Origin: Nitrospira sp.
GTDB taxonomy: Bacteria; Nitrospirota; Nitrospiria; Nitrospirales; Nitrospiraceae
Assembly (NCBI GenBank): GCA_025360665.1
Contig: JANYBU010000446.1
Location: 1-8,282, forward strand
Reading direction: 5' to 3'
DNA length: 8,282 nucleotides
A model generated the notes under the pieces. It saw only the letters and a program-made list of their open reading frames with translations. It made no database searches and was not told the origin of the DNA. Position 1 is the stretch's first letter. The number at the start of each line of letters is the position of its first letter. The position numbers and the translations under genes were made by a program. Shown here piece after piece: positions 1-6,844 of the stretch.

Positions 1-701
1 GCCTGCCCACGCGTAGACCACGGCACCCAGCTTGACTGCAATGGCCCGGCACTCCGCTAGCATTTGGGGGGAGCCTGGAAGCCTAGCACAGCAGAGCACA
101 ATTCCAAGAGGGGAGGGCGCCGGACGCAAGCGGTGCACGGCATTGCGCCGTGACCCGCGGAGGGACAACCTGATTGCGATGTGTTCACATTGGTAGCTTC
201 GCAGTAGCCGGCCGAGCGAGGCCATTGAAATTGAACGGCTACCGCTCCAGCCCGCTGAGACGAAATCACAACGCCAACGAACTGGTGGTAGCGTGTTGCA
301 CATCAGGCGTGAGCCTGCGACCTGCGGGTTCCAAGGCTAATTAAGCAGAAGTTTCCCCTCCCTGTTTTGCATCTGGTTTCCCGCTTTATCACCGTTCTTT
401 TTGAGGTTACCAGCGTTCTATCTATTCATGTCATTTCTATTCTTCGAGCCTTTTGGGATCATTCGTTAGCACCAAATAAGCAGGCGAGTTTATCACTGAC
501 GTGACGTCTCCGCGGAACACGACGGCACCTTAAACGAAAGTAGGTTAACAGTGGTTTACCACGAAGGGAGTGGACCGATTAGCTGGCCCCTGTAGTTCAT
601 TTATTGACGTGTTGACACGTTGACAAGGGAAGGACAAGTGGCACTGTGGCGGGCTTGGAAAGGACTCCAAAGAGAACACACGGTCAATCCGTGAGCGTGA
701 A
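1..701. other. Gene-poor region downstream of zwf copy 2
   Basis: I recognise no gene in this stretch. Open frames here are short, lack a convincing ribosome binding site and show no family motif. Positions about 335-480 are visibly more AT-rich than the rest of the window. Small hairpins occur: CAGGC-GTGA-GCCTG at 304-317 (5-bp stem, GNRA-like loop when read on the plus strand), GTGGT-TT-ACCAC at 551-562, and ACGTGT-TG-ACACGT at 607-620. None is followed by a T-run. At the left edge a minus-strand frame opens with ATG at 63-61 and runs off the window (begins MLAECRAIAVKLG); it has no visible Shine-Dalgarno sequence, so it is only a possible start of the next gene. Since two genes upstream are decayed, this could be old coding sequence eroded beyond recognition, but that is a guess. 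Confidence 0.5.
679..693 (-). terminator. Weak candidate terminator hairpin after zwf copy 2
   Basis: On the minus strand, 8 bases after the zwf stop codon, CACGG-ATTGA-CCGTG can form a 5-bp GC-rich stem with a 5-base loop. It is followed by a moderately T-rich stretch (TGTTCTCTTT). The stem is short and the T-run is interrupted, so this would be a weak intrinsic terminator at best. It is listed because it sits where the end of the gene cluster would be expected. Confidence 0.3.
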
Positions 702-2084
702 TCATCCGGATACCTGCGGGTTGTGCCAACCGCCCTCGATGAGCCGATCCGCTTCGCGTGGGCCCCAGGTGTTTGGCTCGTACTCGTGCAACGACATCGG
801 GGTTTCGAGAATCGGCTGTACGACGTGCCAGGCGGCTTCCACCCCGTCCCCGCGGACAAAGAGCGTGGTATCACCCTTCATGGCATCTCCAAGGAGACGC
901 TCATACGGATCCATCGGATCCATCTTGTCGCCGGCGCCATGCCCCGCGACTAGCTCTATTCGCTCGCCCACCATCGCCTCTCCAGGAACTTTGCTGTTGC
1001 TGCCCAAGGCGATCATCACGTCGGGGCCGAGCCGAAAGCGAAAATAGTTCGGCAACGGTGGTTCGATTTCGTCCAACATGGGAGAACATGGCTGTGTGAA
1101 CTCGACCAGGACTTCGGTGGCCGTGACAGGCAGGCACTTGCCGGTGCGCACGTAAAACGGCACTCCGGCCCACCGTTCACTGTCAAGGTAGAATCGGGCC
1201 GCTGCGAACGTTTCGACATGCGAGTCAGGAGCCACGCCTTCCTCGCGGCGATAGCCACGGAACTGCCCCCGCACGACATCCGAAGGAAGGAGCGGCCGGA
1301 TCATCTTGAGGGCTTTCGCTCGTTCCTCTCGAATCGATTCATGGTCTCTCCCGGACGGCTCTTCCATGGTCAGACAGGCAATCACCATCAACAGGTGATT
1401 TTGCACCACGTCGCGGATCGCTCCCACCTCCTCGTAGAACCGGTCGCGACCGGCCACCCCCAACTGTTCGGCCATCGTGATCTGCACGCGCTGGATGGAG
1501 TGCCGGTTCCACCCCGCCTCAAAGACCGGATTGGCGAAACGGAAGTAGATCAGGTTCTGGACCGGTTCTTTTCCGAGGTAATGATCGATGCGGAAGATCG
1601 CTGACTCGTCGAAGGTTGTGAGCAGGATTCGATTGAGCTTCTGGGCGGAGGCCAGGTCTCGTCCGAAGGGCTTTTCGAGGAGCACGCGCGCACCCTTGGC
1701 GCATCCGGACTTCTCCAGTTGGTTCACAACCGTTTCGAACATGTGGGGAGCGAGAGCCAGGTAATGTGCCGGCCGCTCGGCTCCGCCCAGTTCTTTGCGC
1801 AGCGCCTGAAACGTCGTCGGGTCCGCATAGTCAACGCGCACATAGCGCAGCAGGCCACAGAGTTTTTCACAAGCGACGGGATCGACGCCCCCATGCTTTT
1901 CAAGGCTCTCGCGGGCTCGGGCTCGGAGCTGGTCGGTCGTCCGCGCCGACCGGCCTATGCCAATGACTGGCACATCAAGGTGGCCATGCTTGACTAAAGC
2001 CTGTAACGCCGGGAAGATTTTCTTGAAGGCCAGATCACCGGTGGCGCCAAAGAAGATCAAGGCGTCGGACTGGGATGTACTCAC
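702..2084 (-). CDS. zwf: Glucose-6-phosphate dehydrogenase, short form (second copy)
   Basis: Oxidises glucose 6-phosphate to 6-phosphogluconolactone in the cytoplasm, the first step of the oxidative pentose phosphate pathway. The 460-residue product has an N-terminal Rossmann domain with GATGDLAFKK (residues 13-22), then LEKPFGRD (136-143) and the family signature RIDHYLGKE (165-173), which carries the substrate-binding and catalytic His/Lys residues. It ends in a normal C-terminus, TWGPREADRLIEGGWHNP. Arg45 (in GIGRSAR) lies where the NADP 2'-phosphate-binding Arg46 of the Leuconostoc enzyme should align, so NADP use is likely but inferred. The frame stays open for 55 codons upstream, but that stretch is the out-of-frame end of the gnd remnant. 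The GTG start at 2084 is chosen for its strong ribosome binding site and because the conserved domain begins at once. It is strongly diverged from the other zwf in this window, so it is not a recent duplicate. Its start lies 34 bp after the ancestral gnd stop, suggesting a former gnd-zwf pair. Confidence 0.95.
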   Translation of the reverse strand: MSTSQSDALIFFGATGDLAFKKIFPALQALVKHGHLDVPVIGIGRSARTTDQLRARARESLEKHGGVDPVACEKLCGLLRYVRVDYADPTTFQALRKELGGAERPAHYLALAPHMFETVVNQLEKSGCAKGARVLLEKPFGRDLASAQKLNRILLTTFDESAIFRIDHYLGKEPVQNLIYFRFANPVFEAGWNRHSIQRVQITMAEQLGVAGRDRFYEEVGAIRDVVQNHLLMVIACLTMEEPSGRDHESIREERAKALKMIRPLLPSDVVRGQFRGYRREEGVAPDSHVETFAAARFYLDSERWAGVPFYVRTGKCLPVTATEVLVEFTQPCSPMLDEIEPPLPNYFRFRLGPDVMIALGSNSKVPGEAMVGERIELVAGHGAGDKMDPMDPYERLLGDAMKGDTTLFVRGDGVEAAWHVVQPILETPMSLHEYEPNTWGPREADRLIEGGWHNPQVSG

Positions 2085-2089
2085 CGTGT

Positions 2090-2099
2090 CCTCCTCCTT
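2090..2099 (-). promoter_or_regulatory. Strong ribosome binding site of zwf copy 2
   Basis: The minus strand reads AAGGAGGAGG, two overlapping matches to the Shine-Dalgarno consensus, 5-8 bases before the GTG at 2084. It fixes the start of this zwf gene at GTG and rules out the longer reading frame that begins at 2249. It is the strongest such site in the window. Confidence 0.8.
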
Positions 2100-2118
2100 T
2101 GAGACGTGATGTGCTGGC

Positions 2119-2571
2119 TCACTTCTCAATGTGCCCGCCAAACTCGAACTACATCGCGGACAACAGCTTGTCGGAAAACTCCGCCGCGCCCCACGAACTG
2201 AATCGCGAGTACAGCGCCGCCCTCGACACGTGGACTGGAACCGCTTCATCGAGAACGGTGGAAATGGTCCAGACTGTCCTGGTAATACGAGTTGCCTCCG
2301 TCACCGATCCGATCGTCCAGGGCCATCAATTCGGTCAGTTGCTGAACGGTTTGGTCCACGAATGCTGCTGGCGCCAGCATCAAGGCCACCCGTGGCGGGT
2401 TCAGCTTTTTCAGACAATCGGTGAATGAGTCAGCTCCCAAGGCGCCCTCCTTGACCAAGTGGCTGACCGCTTGCGGTTGAAGATCATAGACCAACATTCA
2501 TGCTGGCCGCAGATGAGTCGGCGTACCATGTTGCTGCCCATCCGTCCGAGCCCAATCATGCCCAGTTGCAT
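2119..2571 (-). pseudogene. gnd: Decayed 6-phosphogluconate dehydrogenase (decarboxylating), internally deleted
   Basis: The intact enzyme converts 6-phosphogluconate to ribulose 5-phosphate and CO2 with NAD(P). The N-terminus is clear: ATG at 2571, MQLGMIGLGRMGSNMVRR, which is the GxGxxG Rossmann motif of this family. A one-base loss near 2494 shifts the frame within the GQHEC-LVYDL segment. The next frame reads LVYDLQPQAVSHLV through DGGNSYYQDSL. At about 2272 the sequence jumps, again out of frame, to WTISTVLDEAVPVHV and ALYSRFSSWGAAEFSDK, which belong to the family C-terminus. An in-frame TAG (2151-2149) stands where an Arg is usual after LLSAM; behind it FEFGGHIEK and the ancestral TGA (2121-2119) survive. 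About 151 codons remain of the roughly 300 or more usual for the short form. The missing middle holds the catalytic Lys/Asn region (GHxxKMxHN), so no activity is expected. The 'IDGGNS' motif is also altered to IGDGGNS. These are several independent lesions, so a true pseudogene is much likelier than a sequencing error. Confidence 0.88.
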
Positions 2572-2770
2572 ACCCACACTTCCTTCTGGAACTGGCAGCC
2601 GACGGTGCAGGCTTCGAACATTCCATGAGTCTCCATTCAGCATCCGGGAACACCTGGCTGCTTGCTCAGACCTTTCATGACCGGCGTGCTTTAGTGGCCC
2701 GTCCTGGCGATCATCTTCGTGTGAACGGCTCACGAAGGTCGAAGAGCCCGTGGGATATTCACACCCATGG
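2572..2770. other. Intergenic gap between pgi and the gnd remnant, with an inverted repeat
   Basis: This gap of 199 bp carries no recognisable gene; a long minus-strand frame crosses it only because it joins the gnd N-terminus by chance. A perfect 7-bp inverted repeat with a 9-base spacer lies at 2715-2737 (CTTCGTG and CACGAAG). It has no T-run on either side, so it is not a typical intrinsic terminator. It could be an mRNA hairpin or a protein-binding site, or chance. Directly before the gnd ATG the minus strand reads AGAAGGAAG, an acceptable ribosome binding site left from the once-functional gene. Confidence 0.45.
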
Positions 2771-4411
2771 TCATGTTGGCCTCTCTTTGTATTTCCGATA
2801 GTGCCGGAGTAGGGAGTTGGTGGAACTATCATGCGTGAGTGCAGGCTCGGCCTTGCTCTCCAGTTCAGGGATGATGCGCTCGGCAAGCACCTTCCCTAGT
2901 TCAACTCCCCATTGGTCAAACGAGTCAATGTGCCAGATGGCCCCTTGCACAAACACGCTGTGTTCGTAGAGCGCGACTAGCGCTCCCAGCGTCGCCGGGG
3001 TCAGCCGCTCTAGAAGCAGTGTGCTGGACGGACGGTTGCCTTCGAAGCTCCGGTGCGGGGCCAACCAAGCCGGTATGCCCTCGGCTTGAACCTCCAGCGA
3101 CGTCTTCCCAAAGGCCAGCGCCTCTGCCTGGGCAAACACGTTGGCCACGAGCACGTCGTGGTGGCGACCAAGAGGGTTCAGTGGTTGAGCAAACACGATA
3201 AAGTCACAAGGGATAAGTTTGGTCCCTTGATGAATCAGTTGGTAGAAGGAATGCTGACCGTTGGTGCCCGGCTCCCCCCAGTAGATGGGCCCGGTTTGGT
3301 AGGCGACCGCTGTCCCGTCAAGCGTAACGTGCTTCCCATTGCTCTCCATGGTCAACTGCTGGAGGTACGCCGGAAAGCGCTTCAGGTACTGCTCGTATGG
3401 CAGGACCGCCATGGTCTGCGCATCGAAGAAGTTGTTGTACCAGAGGGCCAGGAGTCCCATGAGCACCGGCAGGTTGCGCTCGAACGGAGTCGTGCGGAAA
3501 TGCTTGTCCATCTGATGGAACCCGTCGAGCATAGCGTGGAACTGTTCGGGGCCGATGGCGATCATCGTTGAGAGCCCGATTGCCGAGTCCATCGAGTAGC
3601 GCCCGCCGACCCAATCCCAAAACTCGAACATATTGGCGGTGTCGATCCCGAACTTCGCCACTTCTTCGGCGTTGGTCGAGACCGCAACGAAATGTTTGGC
3701 GACAGCCGCGGGATGTTTCAACGTCGTCAGAGCCCAATCGCGCGCCGTGCGCGCGTTGGTCATCGTCTCCAGAGTCGTGAAGGTCTTCGACGAGACGATG
3801 AACAGCGTCTCCTCGGCGTCGAGGTCGCGCGTGGCCTCAGCGAAGTCGGTCCCATCGATGTTGGAGACGAAGCGGAAGGCCAAGTCGCGTTGGCTGTAGT
3901 GCCGCAACGCCTCATACGCCATCACCGGCCCCAGGTCAGACCCACCAATGCCAATATTGATGACGTTGCGGATGGGTTTGCCGGTGTAGCCTTTCCACTC
4001 TCCACCGCGCACCCGGCTGGAGAAGTCGGCCATTTTCGCCAGTACGGCGTGGACGTGAGGCACAACGTCCTCGCCGTCTATGATGATGGAGTGGCCTTTG
4101 GGCGCGCGCAAGGCCACGTGCAGGACGGCCCGCTTCTCCGTGACATTGATTTTGTCCCCGCGAAACATGGCATCGATGCGGGCCTGTAGGCCGGACTCCT
4201 CCGCCAATTGCAGCAAGAGCGTGAGCGTCTCATCGATGATGCGATGCTTCGAATAGTCGAAATAGATGCCGACGGCCTCGACCGCCATACGCTCCCCGCG
4301 GGTAGCATCATCCGCGAAGAGTATCCGGAGATGGAGATGCCGGACCCGTGGGTAATGGGCAACGAGGGCCTTCCACGCTATGCGTGTGGTGAGTGGTACG
4401 ATTGCTCTCAT
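2771..4411 (-). CDS. pgi: Glucose-6-phosphate isomerase
   Basis: Interconverts glucose 6-phosphate and fructose 6-phosphate, the branch point between glycolysis/gluconeogenesis and the pentose phosphate route; cytoplasmic. Taking ATG 4411 as start gives 546 residues, close to the 549 of the E. coli enzyme. Visible are the phosphosugar-binding segment INIGIGGSDLGP (about 151-162), signature 1 DWVGGRYSMDSAIG (about 266-279, with Arg271), the catalytic Glu356 in MESNGK, catalytic His387 in TNGQHSFYQ, and signature 2 GAIWHIDSFDQWGVELGK ending in catalytic Lys507. An in-frame ATG nine codons upstream (4438) is possible but has no good Shine-Dalgarno sequence; ATG 4411 is preceded by GAAGGGA at 6-base spacing. 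All key residues are present and the frame is uninterrupted, so the enzyme should be active. It follows the broken glucokinase gene by about 60 bp and is probably co-transcribed with zwf. Confidence 0.97.
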   Translation of the reverse strand: MRAIVPLTTRIAWKALVAHYPRVRHLHLRILFADDATRGERMAVEAVGIYFDYSKHRIIDETLTLLLQLAEESGLQARIDAMFRGDKINVTEKRAVLHVALRAPKGHSIIIDGEDVVPHVHAVLAKMADFSSRVRGGEWKGYTGKPIRNVINIGIGGSDLGPVMAYEALRHYSQRDLAFRFVSNIDGTDFAEATRDLDAEETLFIVSSKTFTTLETMTNARTARDWALTTLKHPAAVAKHFVAVSTNAEEVAKFGIDTANMFEFWDWVGGRYSMDSAIGLSTMIAIGPEQFHAMLDGFHQMDKHFRTTPFERNLPVLMGLLALWYNNFFDAQTMAVLPYEQYLKRFPAYLQQLTMESNGKHVTLDGTAVAYQTGPIYWGEPGTNGQHSFYQLIHQGTKLIPCDFIVFAQPLNPLGRHHDVLVANVFAQAEALAFGKTSLEVQAEGIPAWLAPHRSFEGNRPSSTLLLERLTPATLGALVALYEHSVFVQGAIWHIDSFDQWGVELGKVLAERIIPELESKAEPALTHDSSTNSLLRHYRKYKERPT

Positions 4412-4417
4412 GCTGAT

Positions 4418-4424
4418 TCCCTTC
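4418..4424 (-). promoter_or_regulatory. Ribosome binding site deciding the pgi start
   Basis: The minus strand reads GAAGGGA six bases before the ATG at 4411. The alternative ATG at 4438 is preceded only by TGAGATCA. This favours the downstream start. It also means pgi can initiate independently of the broken gene before it. Confidence 0.6.
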
Positions 4425-4474
4425 GGTGTGCGGCTCATTGATCTCAGCCCGGGCGATGGCCAGACACTGGTCGG

Positions 4475-5172
4475 TTATTTTGTGTTCTCTTCATGGACGA
4501 ATCGCTCATGAGTAGATCCGCTGTAAGCCTTTGTCCACAGGCGGTATCCGCCTTCGAAGGCATTGGCATTGTTTCCGAGGCGCGTGCCGGGTGGAAGTTT
4601 CTTCCGTAGTCCCGCGTTGCCACCTCCCAAAACAACATAATCAGGCTCCAACGCAGTATCGAGCTGCTGGACGACCTTGTCCACCCGGTGACGCCAATTC
4701 TCGTTTCCCTGACGCTTCAGTACAGCGGCGCTCGCAAAGTCTTCATAGCTCCGACCCTTCTTGTAGGGCAAGTGCGCGAGTTCCATGGGCTCCAACACGT
4801 TCTCAAACATCAGGGGGATCCAAGTCCGGTGCCGAAACCAAAACAAGCATTCGGTCGCCTTGATAACTGTTCCGCGCTTGCCTCGCCGCGTCATTGACGA
4901 TCTTGATCGGCCGAGCAAACGCCGTGTCGAAGTAAACCCAACCAGCCATGCCTAAGATGGTTAGTTTCCATGATGGGATGGCACTGAACCACAGTCCCAG
5001 GATAGCCAATCGAGATGGCATTATTTTTCCACATGACCGTAGCGCCTCGCACGGCCGCGACCATCTTCGCCACCGTCATGTTTGGGCTGGACGGAATTCT
5101 CACCGGTTTCCTGTGACCGGTCGCGATCACCTTCACATGCGTGCCGCCGACGTCGATGACCAGAATTCTCAT
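4475..5172 (-). pseudogene. ppgK: ROK-family / polyphosphate-glucokinase-like gene with three frameshifts
   Basis: The intact protein would phosphorylate glucose to glucose 6-phosphate, using polyphosphate and/or ATP. It starts at ATG 5172, which overlaps the zwf stop (ATGA) and has GGAGG 8 bases upstream. Frame 1 gives MRILVIDVGGTHVKV, with phosphate-1 motif DVGGTHVK at residues 7-14, on to HGWLG. A two-base loss near 4935 moves to the frame reading FDTAFARPIKIVNDAA, holding the expected catalytic Asp. A one-base loss near 4839 leads to GFGTGLGS, the phosphate-2 motif. Another near 4813, in a run of five C, leads to the last frame: LEPMELAHLPYKKG, YEDF, DYVVLGGGN and NANAFEGGYRLW, ending at 4475. 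Repairing the three sites would give about 233 codons, close to normal length. Positions usually conserved in this family (GYPGP, EPxNLGxGW) are also altered to GYPGT and ETNHLRHGW, which suggests relaxed selection. Loss of function is likely. The substrate assignment is from family resemblance and context. Confidence 0.85.
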
Positions 5173-6650
5173 GCGACCGGCCTCCAGGCGTGCCCATCGC
5201 GTCCGATCAACTCGTCGGCCGCCTTGGGTCCCCAGCTGCCGGCTGCATAATTGGGAAAATTTCGAGGACGACTGTTTGCCCACACCTCAAGCACGGGCAT
5301 CAAAAATCGCCATGCCGCCTCAATCTGGTCCGCGCGCATGAATAATGTCAGATCGTTGTTCATCACATCCCACAGCAACGTCTCGTAGGCCTCAGGTGAG
5401 GGTATGGCAAAGCTTTCGCTATAACGAAACCGCATTTCCACCGGTCGCAATACCATGGTCGGTCCAGGGTATTTGGCTTGAAACCCTAGCACGATGCCTT
5501 CCTCGGGCTGGATCGACATGACGAGTCGCGACGGATACCAGCCATGAGAGACGTCAGGAGGAAACGACTGGTGAGGCACTGCACGAAAATGAATCGCCAC
5601 TTCCGAAACCTGCCGGGACAGGCGCTTGCCCGTGCGGAGATAAAATGGAACATCCTGCCAGCGCCAGTTATCGATGAGCACCTTTAACGCCACATAGGTT
5701 TCTGTGTGTGAGTGAGGGGCGACGTCGGCTTCCGCGCGATACCCGCGCATTATATTGCCGTCGAGGGTACCCCTGCCATACTGCCCACGCACCACGCATT
5801 CACTCACGGCGTCGGTACGAATCGGCCGCATGGCATGGAGCACGTCGACTTTCTTGTTGCGAATCTCATCGGCATTGAACGACACCATCGGTTCCATGGC
5901 CACGAGACACAGGAGTTGCATCAGGTGATTCTGCACCATGTCGCGTAGCGCTCCCGCGTGGTCGTAATAGCCCCCGCGATGCTCGACGCCCACGGCTTCG
6001 GCCACAGTCATCGTCACAAAGTCGACGTAATGCCGGTTCCAAATCGGCTCGAAGAGCGGATTGGCGAAGCGGAAGGCCAGAATGTTTTGCACCGTCTCTT
6101 TGCCCAGGTAATGGTCGATGCGGAAAATTTGCGATTCATGGAAACTGGCCGTGAGCGTGCGATTCACCTGCCGCGCTGAGTCCAAGTCATGACCGATCGG
6201 CTTTTCCACCACAATACGGTCACGATCACGATTCAGCCCCGCTCCGGCCAGCAGCTTGGGAATGACCTCAACCATTAGCGGCGGGGTGGCCATGTAAAAA
6301 ATGTGATCGGCGGTCACCTTCCACTCCTTCTCCAGTTTCTCGCACTTCTTTTTCAAGTCCGAGTATGTTCCCGGGTCTTTGAAATCTCCCTGGTGATAGG
6401 TGACGTGCCGGACGAAGTCGTGCCAGTCCGTACGTGCCACCGTTCCTTGCCGCGAGAACTGCTTCACGCCGTCGAGGAAGCGTGTGCGCACCTCCGCATC
6501 GCTGAATGAGGCCCGGTCCACGGCAATGATCGCAAACTGTGTTGGCATCCGTCCGTCCCGGTATAGATCGAATAAAGACGGGATTAACTTGCGCCAGGTC
6601 AAATCACCGCCGCCGCCAAAGATCGCAAAAATGGTCGGGGAAACATCCAT
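5169..6650 (-). CDS. zwf: Glucose-6-phosphate dehydrogenase, long form (first copy)
   Basis: Catalyses NAD(P)-dependent oxidation of glucose 6-phosphate to 6-phosphogluconolactone. The 493-residue product has typical full length for bacterial Zwf. The N-terminal nucleotide-binding motif is GGGGDLTWRK (12-21); Arg46 in AVDRASF aligns with the Arg that contacts the NADP 2'-phosphate in the Leuconostoc enzyme; VEKPIGHD is at 148-155; and the active-site signature RIDHYLGKE is at 177-185. The C-terminus is complete (SWGPKAADELIGRDG). The ATG at 6650 starts just before the conserved fold and is preceded by GGGAGGAG, spaced slightly long. Its TGA overlaps the ATG of the glucokinase-like pseudogene by ATGA, which shows the two were translationally coupled in one operon. 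It resembles the other zwf here only in the family motifs and length class, so the two copies probably have separate origins or an ancient split. Confidence 0.97.
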   Translation of the reverse strand: MDVSPTIFAIFGGGGDLTWRKLIPSLFDLYRDGRMPTQFAIIAVDRASFSDAEVRTRFLDGVKQFSRQGTVARTDWHDFVRHVTYHQGDFKDPGTYSDLKKKCEKLEKEWKVTADHIFYMATPPLMVEVIPKLLAGAGLNRDRDRIVVEKPIGHDLDSARQVNRTLTASFHESQIFRIDHYLGKETVQNILAFRFANPLFEPIWNRHYVDFVTMTVAEAVGVEHRGGYYDHAGALRDMVQNHLMQLLCLVAMEPMVSFNADEIRNKKVDVLHAMRPIRTDAVSECVVRGQYGRGTLDGNIMRGYRAEADVAPHSHTETYVALKVLIDNWRWQDVPFYLRTGKRLSRQVSEVAIHFRAVPHQSFPPDVSHGWYPSRLVMSIQPEEGIVLGFQAKYPGPTMVLRPVEMRFRYSESFAIPSPEAYETLLWDVMNNDLTLFMRADQIEAAWRFLMPVLEVWANSRPRNFPNYAAGSWGPKAADELIGRDGHAWRPVA

Positions 6651-6661
6651 ATCGTCTCACT

Positions 6662-6669
6662 CTCCTCCC
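6662..6669 (-). promoter_or_regulatory. Ribosome binding site of zwf copy 1
   Basis: The minus strand reads GGGAGGAG, ending 11 bases before the ATG at 6650, slightly farther than ideal. No closer in-frame start with a better site is visible, and the start fits the family N-terminus. Confidence 0.6.
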
Positions 6670-6718
6670 ACTGGGGTGGAATCTGCTTGTGACATCGATG
6701 CATTCATCGGGGTACTCA

Positions 6719-6741
6719 CCAAATCATTGCGCTGGATTTGG
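6719..6741. other. Inverted repeat upstream of zwf copy 1, possible operator
   Basis: CCAAATC and GATTTGG form a perfect 7-bp inverted repeat separated by 9 bases, centred about 80 bp before the zwf ATG. The spacing and position would suit a dimeric repressor site or an mRNA hairpin in the leader. I do not recognise it as the box of a named regulator (it does not look like a HexR site), and one such repeat in about 200 bp can arise by chance. I could not identify a convincing -35/-10 promoter pair beside it. Confidence 0.25.
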
Positions 6742-6783
6742 ATATTCGTCGTCAGCAACAAGGGGCGCCAACCAAACTCAAGA

Positions 6784-6818
6784 GAGCCGAGAGCCGAGAG
6801 CCGAGCGCCGAGCGCCGC
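6784..6818. repeat. Five-copy 7-bp tandem repeat between glgX and zwf
   Basis: On the plus strand the heptamer GAGCCGA occurs three times in perfect succession (6784-6804), followed by two variant units, GCGCCGA and GCGCCGC (6805-6818). The array sits about 27 bp after the glgX stop and about 135 bp before the zwf start, outside both genes. Heptamer arrays of this kind are typical of slippage-prone intergenic repeats, and copy number may vary between strains. No function can be read from the sequence; an effect on read-through from glgX into zwf is possible. Confidence 0.8.
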
Positions 6819-6844
6819 ACTTCTCCTTCGTGGGTATTGTCCGT

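Noticed and set aside
57..269. Minus-strand 70-codon open frame near the left edge
   Set aside because: No ribosome binding site, no motif, Cys/Pro/Ser-rich composition typical of chance translation.
304..317. Hairpin with GTGA loop as a terminator or structured RNA
   Set aside because: Only a 5-bp stem, no T-run on either strand and no further conserved RNA architecture around it.
2085..2249. N-terminal extension of zwf copy 2 to a 515-residue protein starting at 2249
   Set aside because: The extra 55 codons are read out of frame through the gnd C-terminus, have no similarity to Zwf, and a strong ribosome binding site directs translation to GTG 2084.
2246..2497. An independent 83-codon protein starting at 2497
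   Set aside because: It is the second-frame part of the gnd N-terminal domain after the frameshift near 2494; its ATG is made by the shift and does not mark a gene start.
3053..4189. Plus-strand open frames of 165-172 codons inside pgi
   Set aside because: They lie antisense to pgi with all its catalytic motifs; composition is that of a shadow frame.
4475..5283. Three separate small hypothetical proteins on the minus strand between zwf and pgi
   Set aside because: Each carries consecutive pieces of one ROK/glucokinase protein, so they are fragments of a single frameshifted gene.
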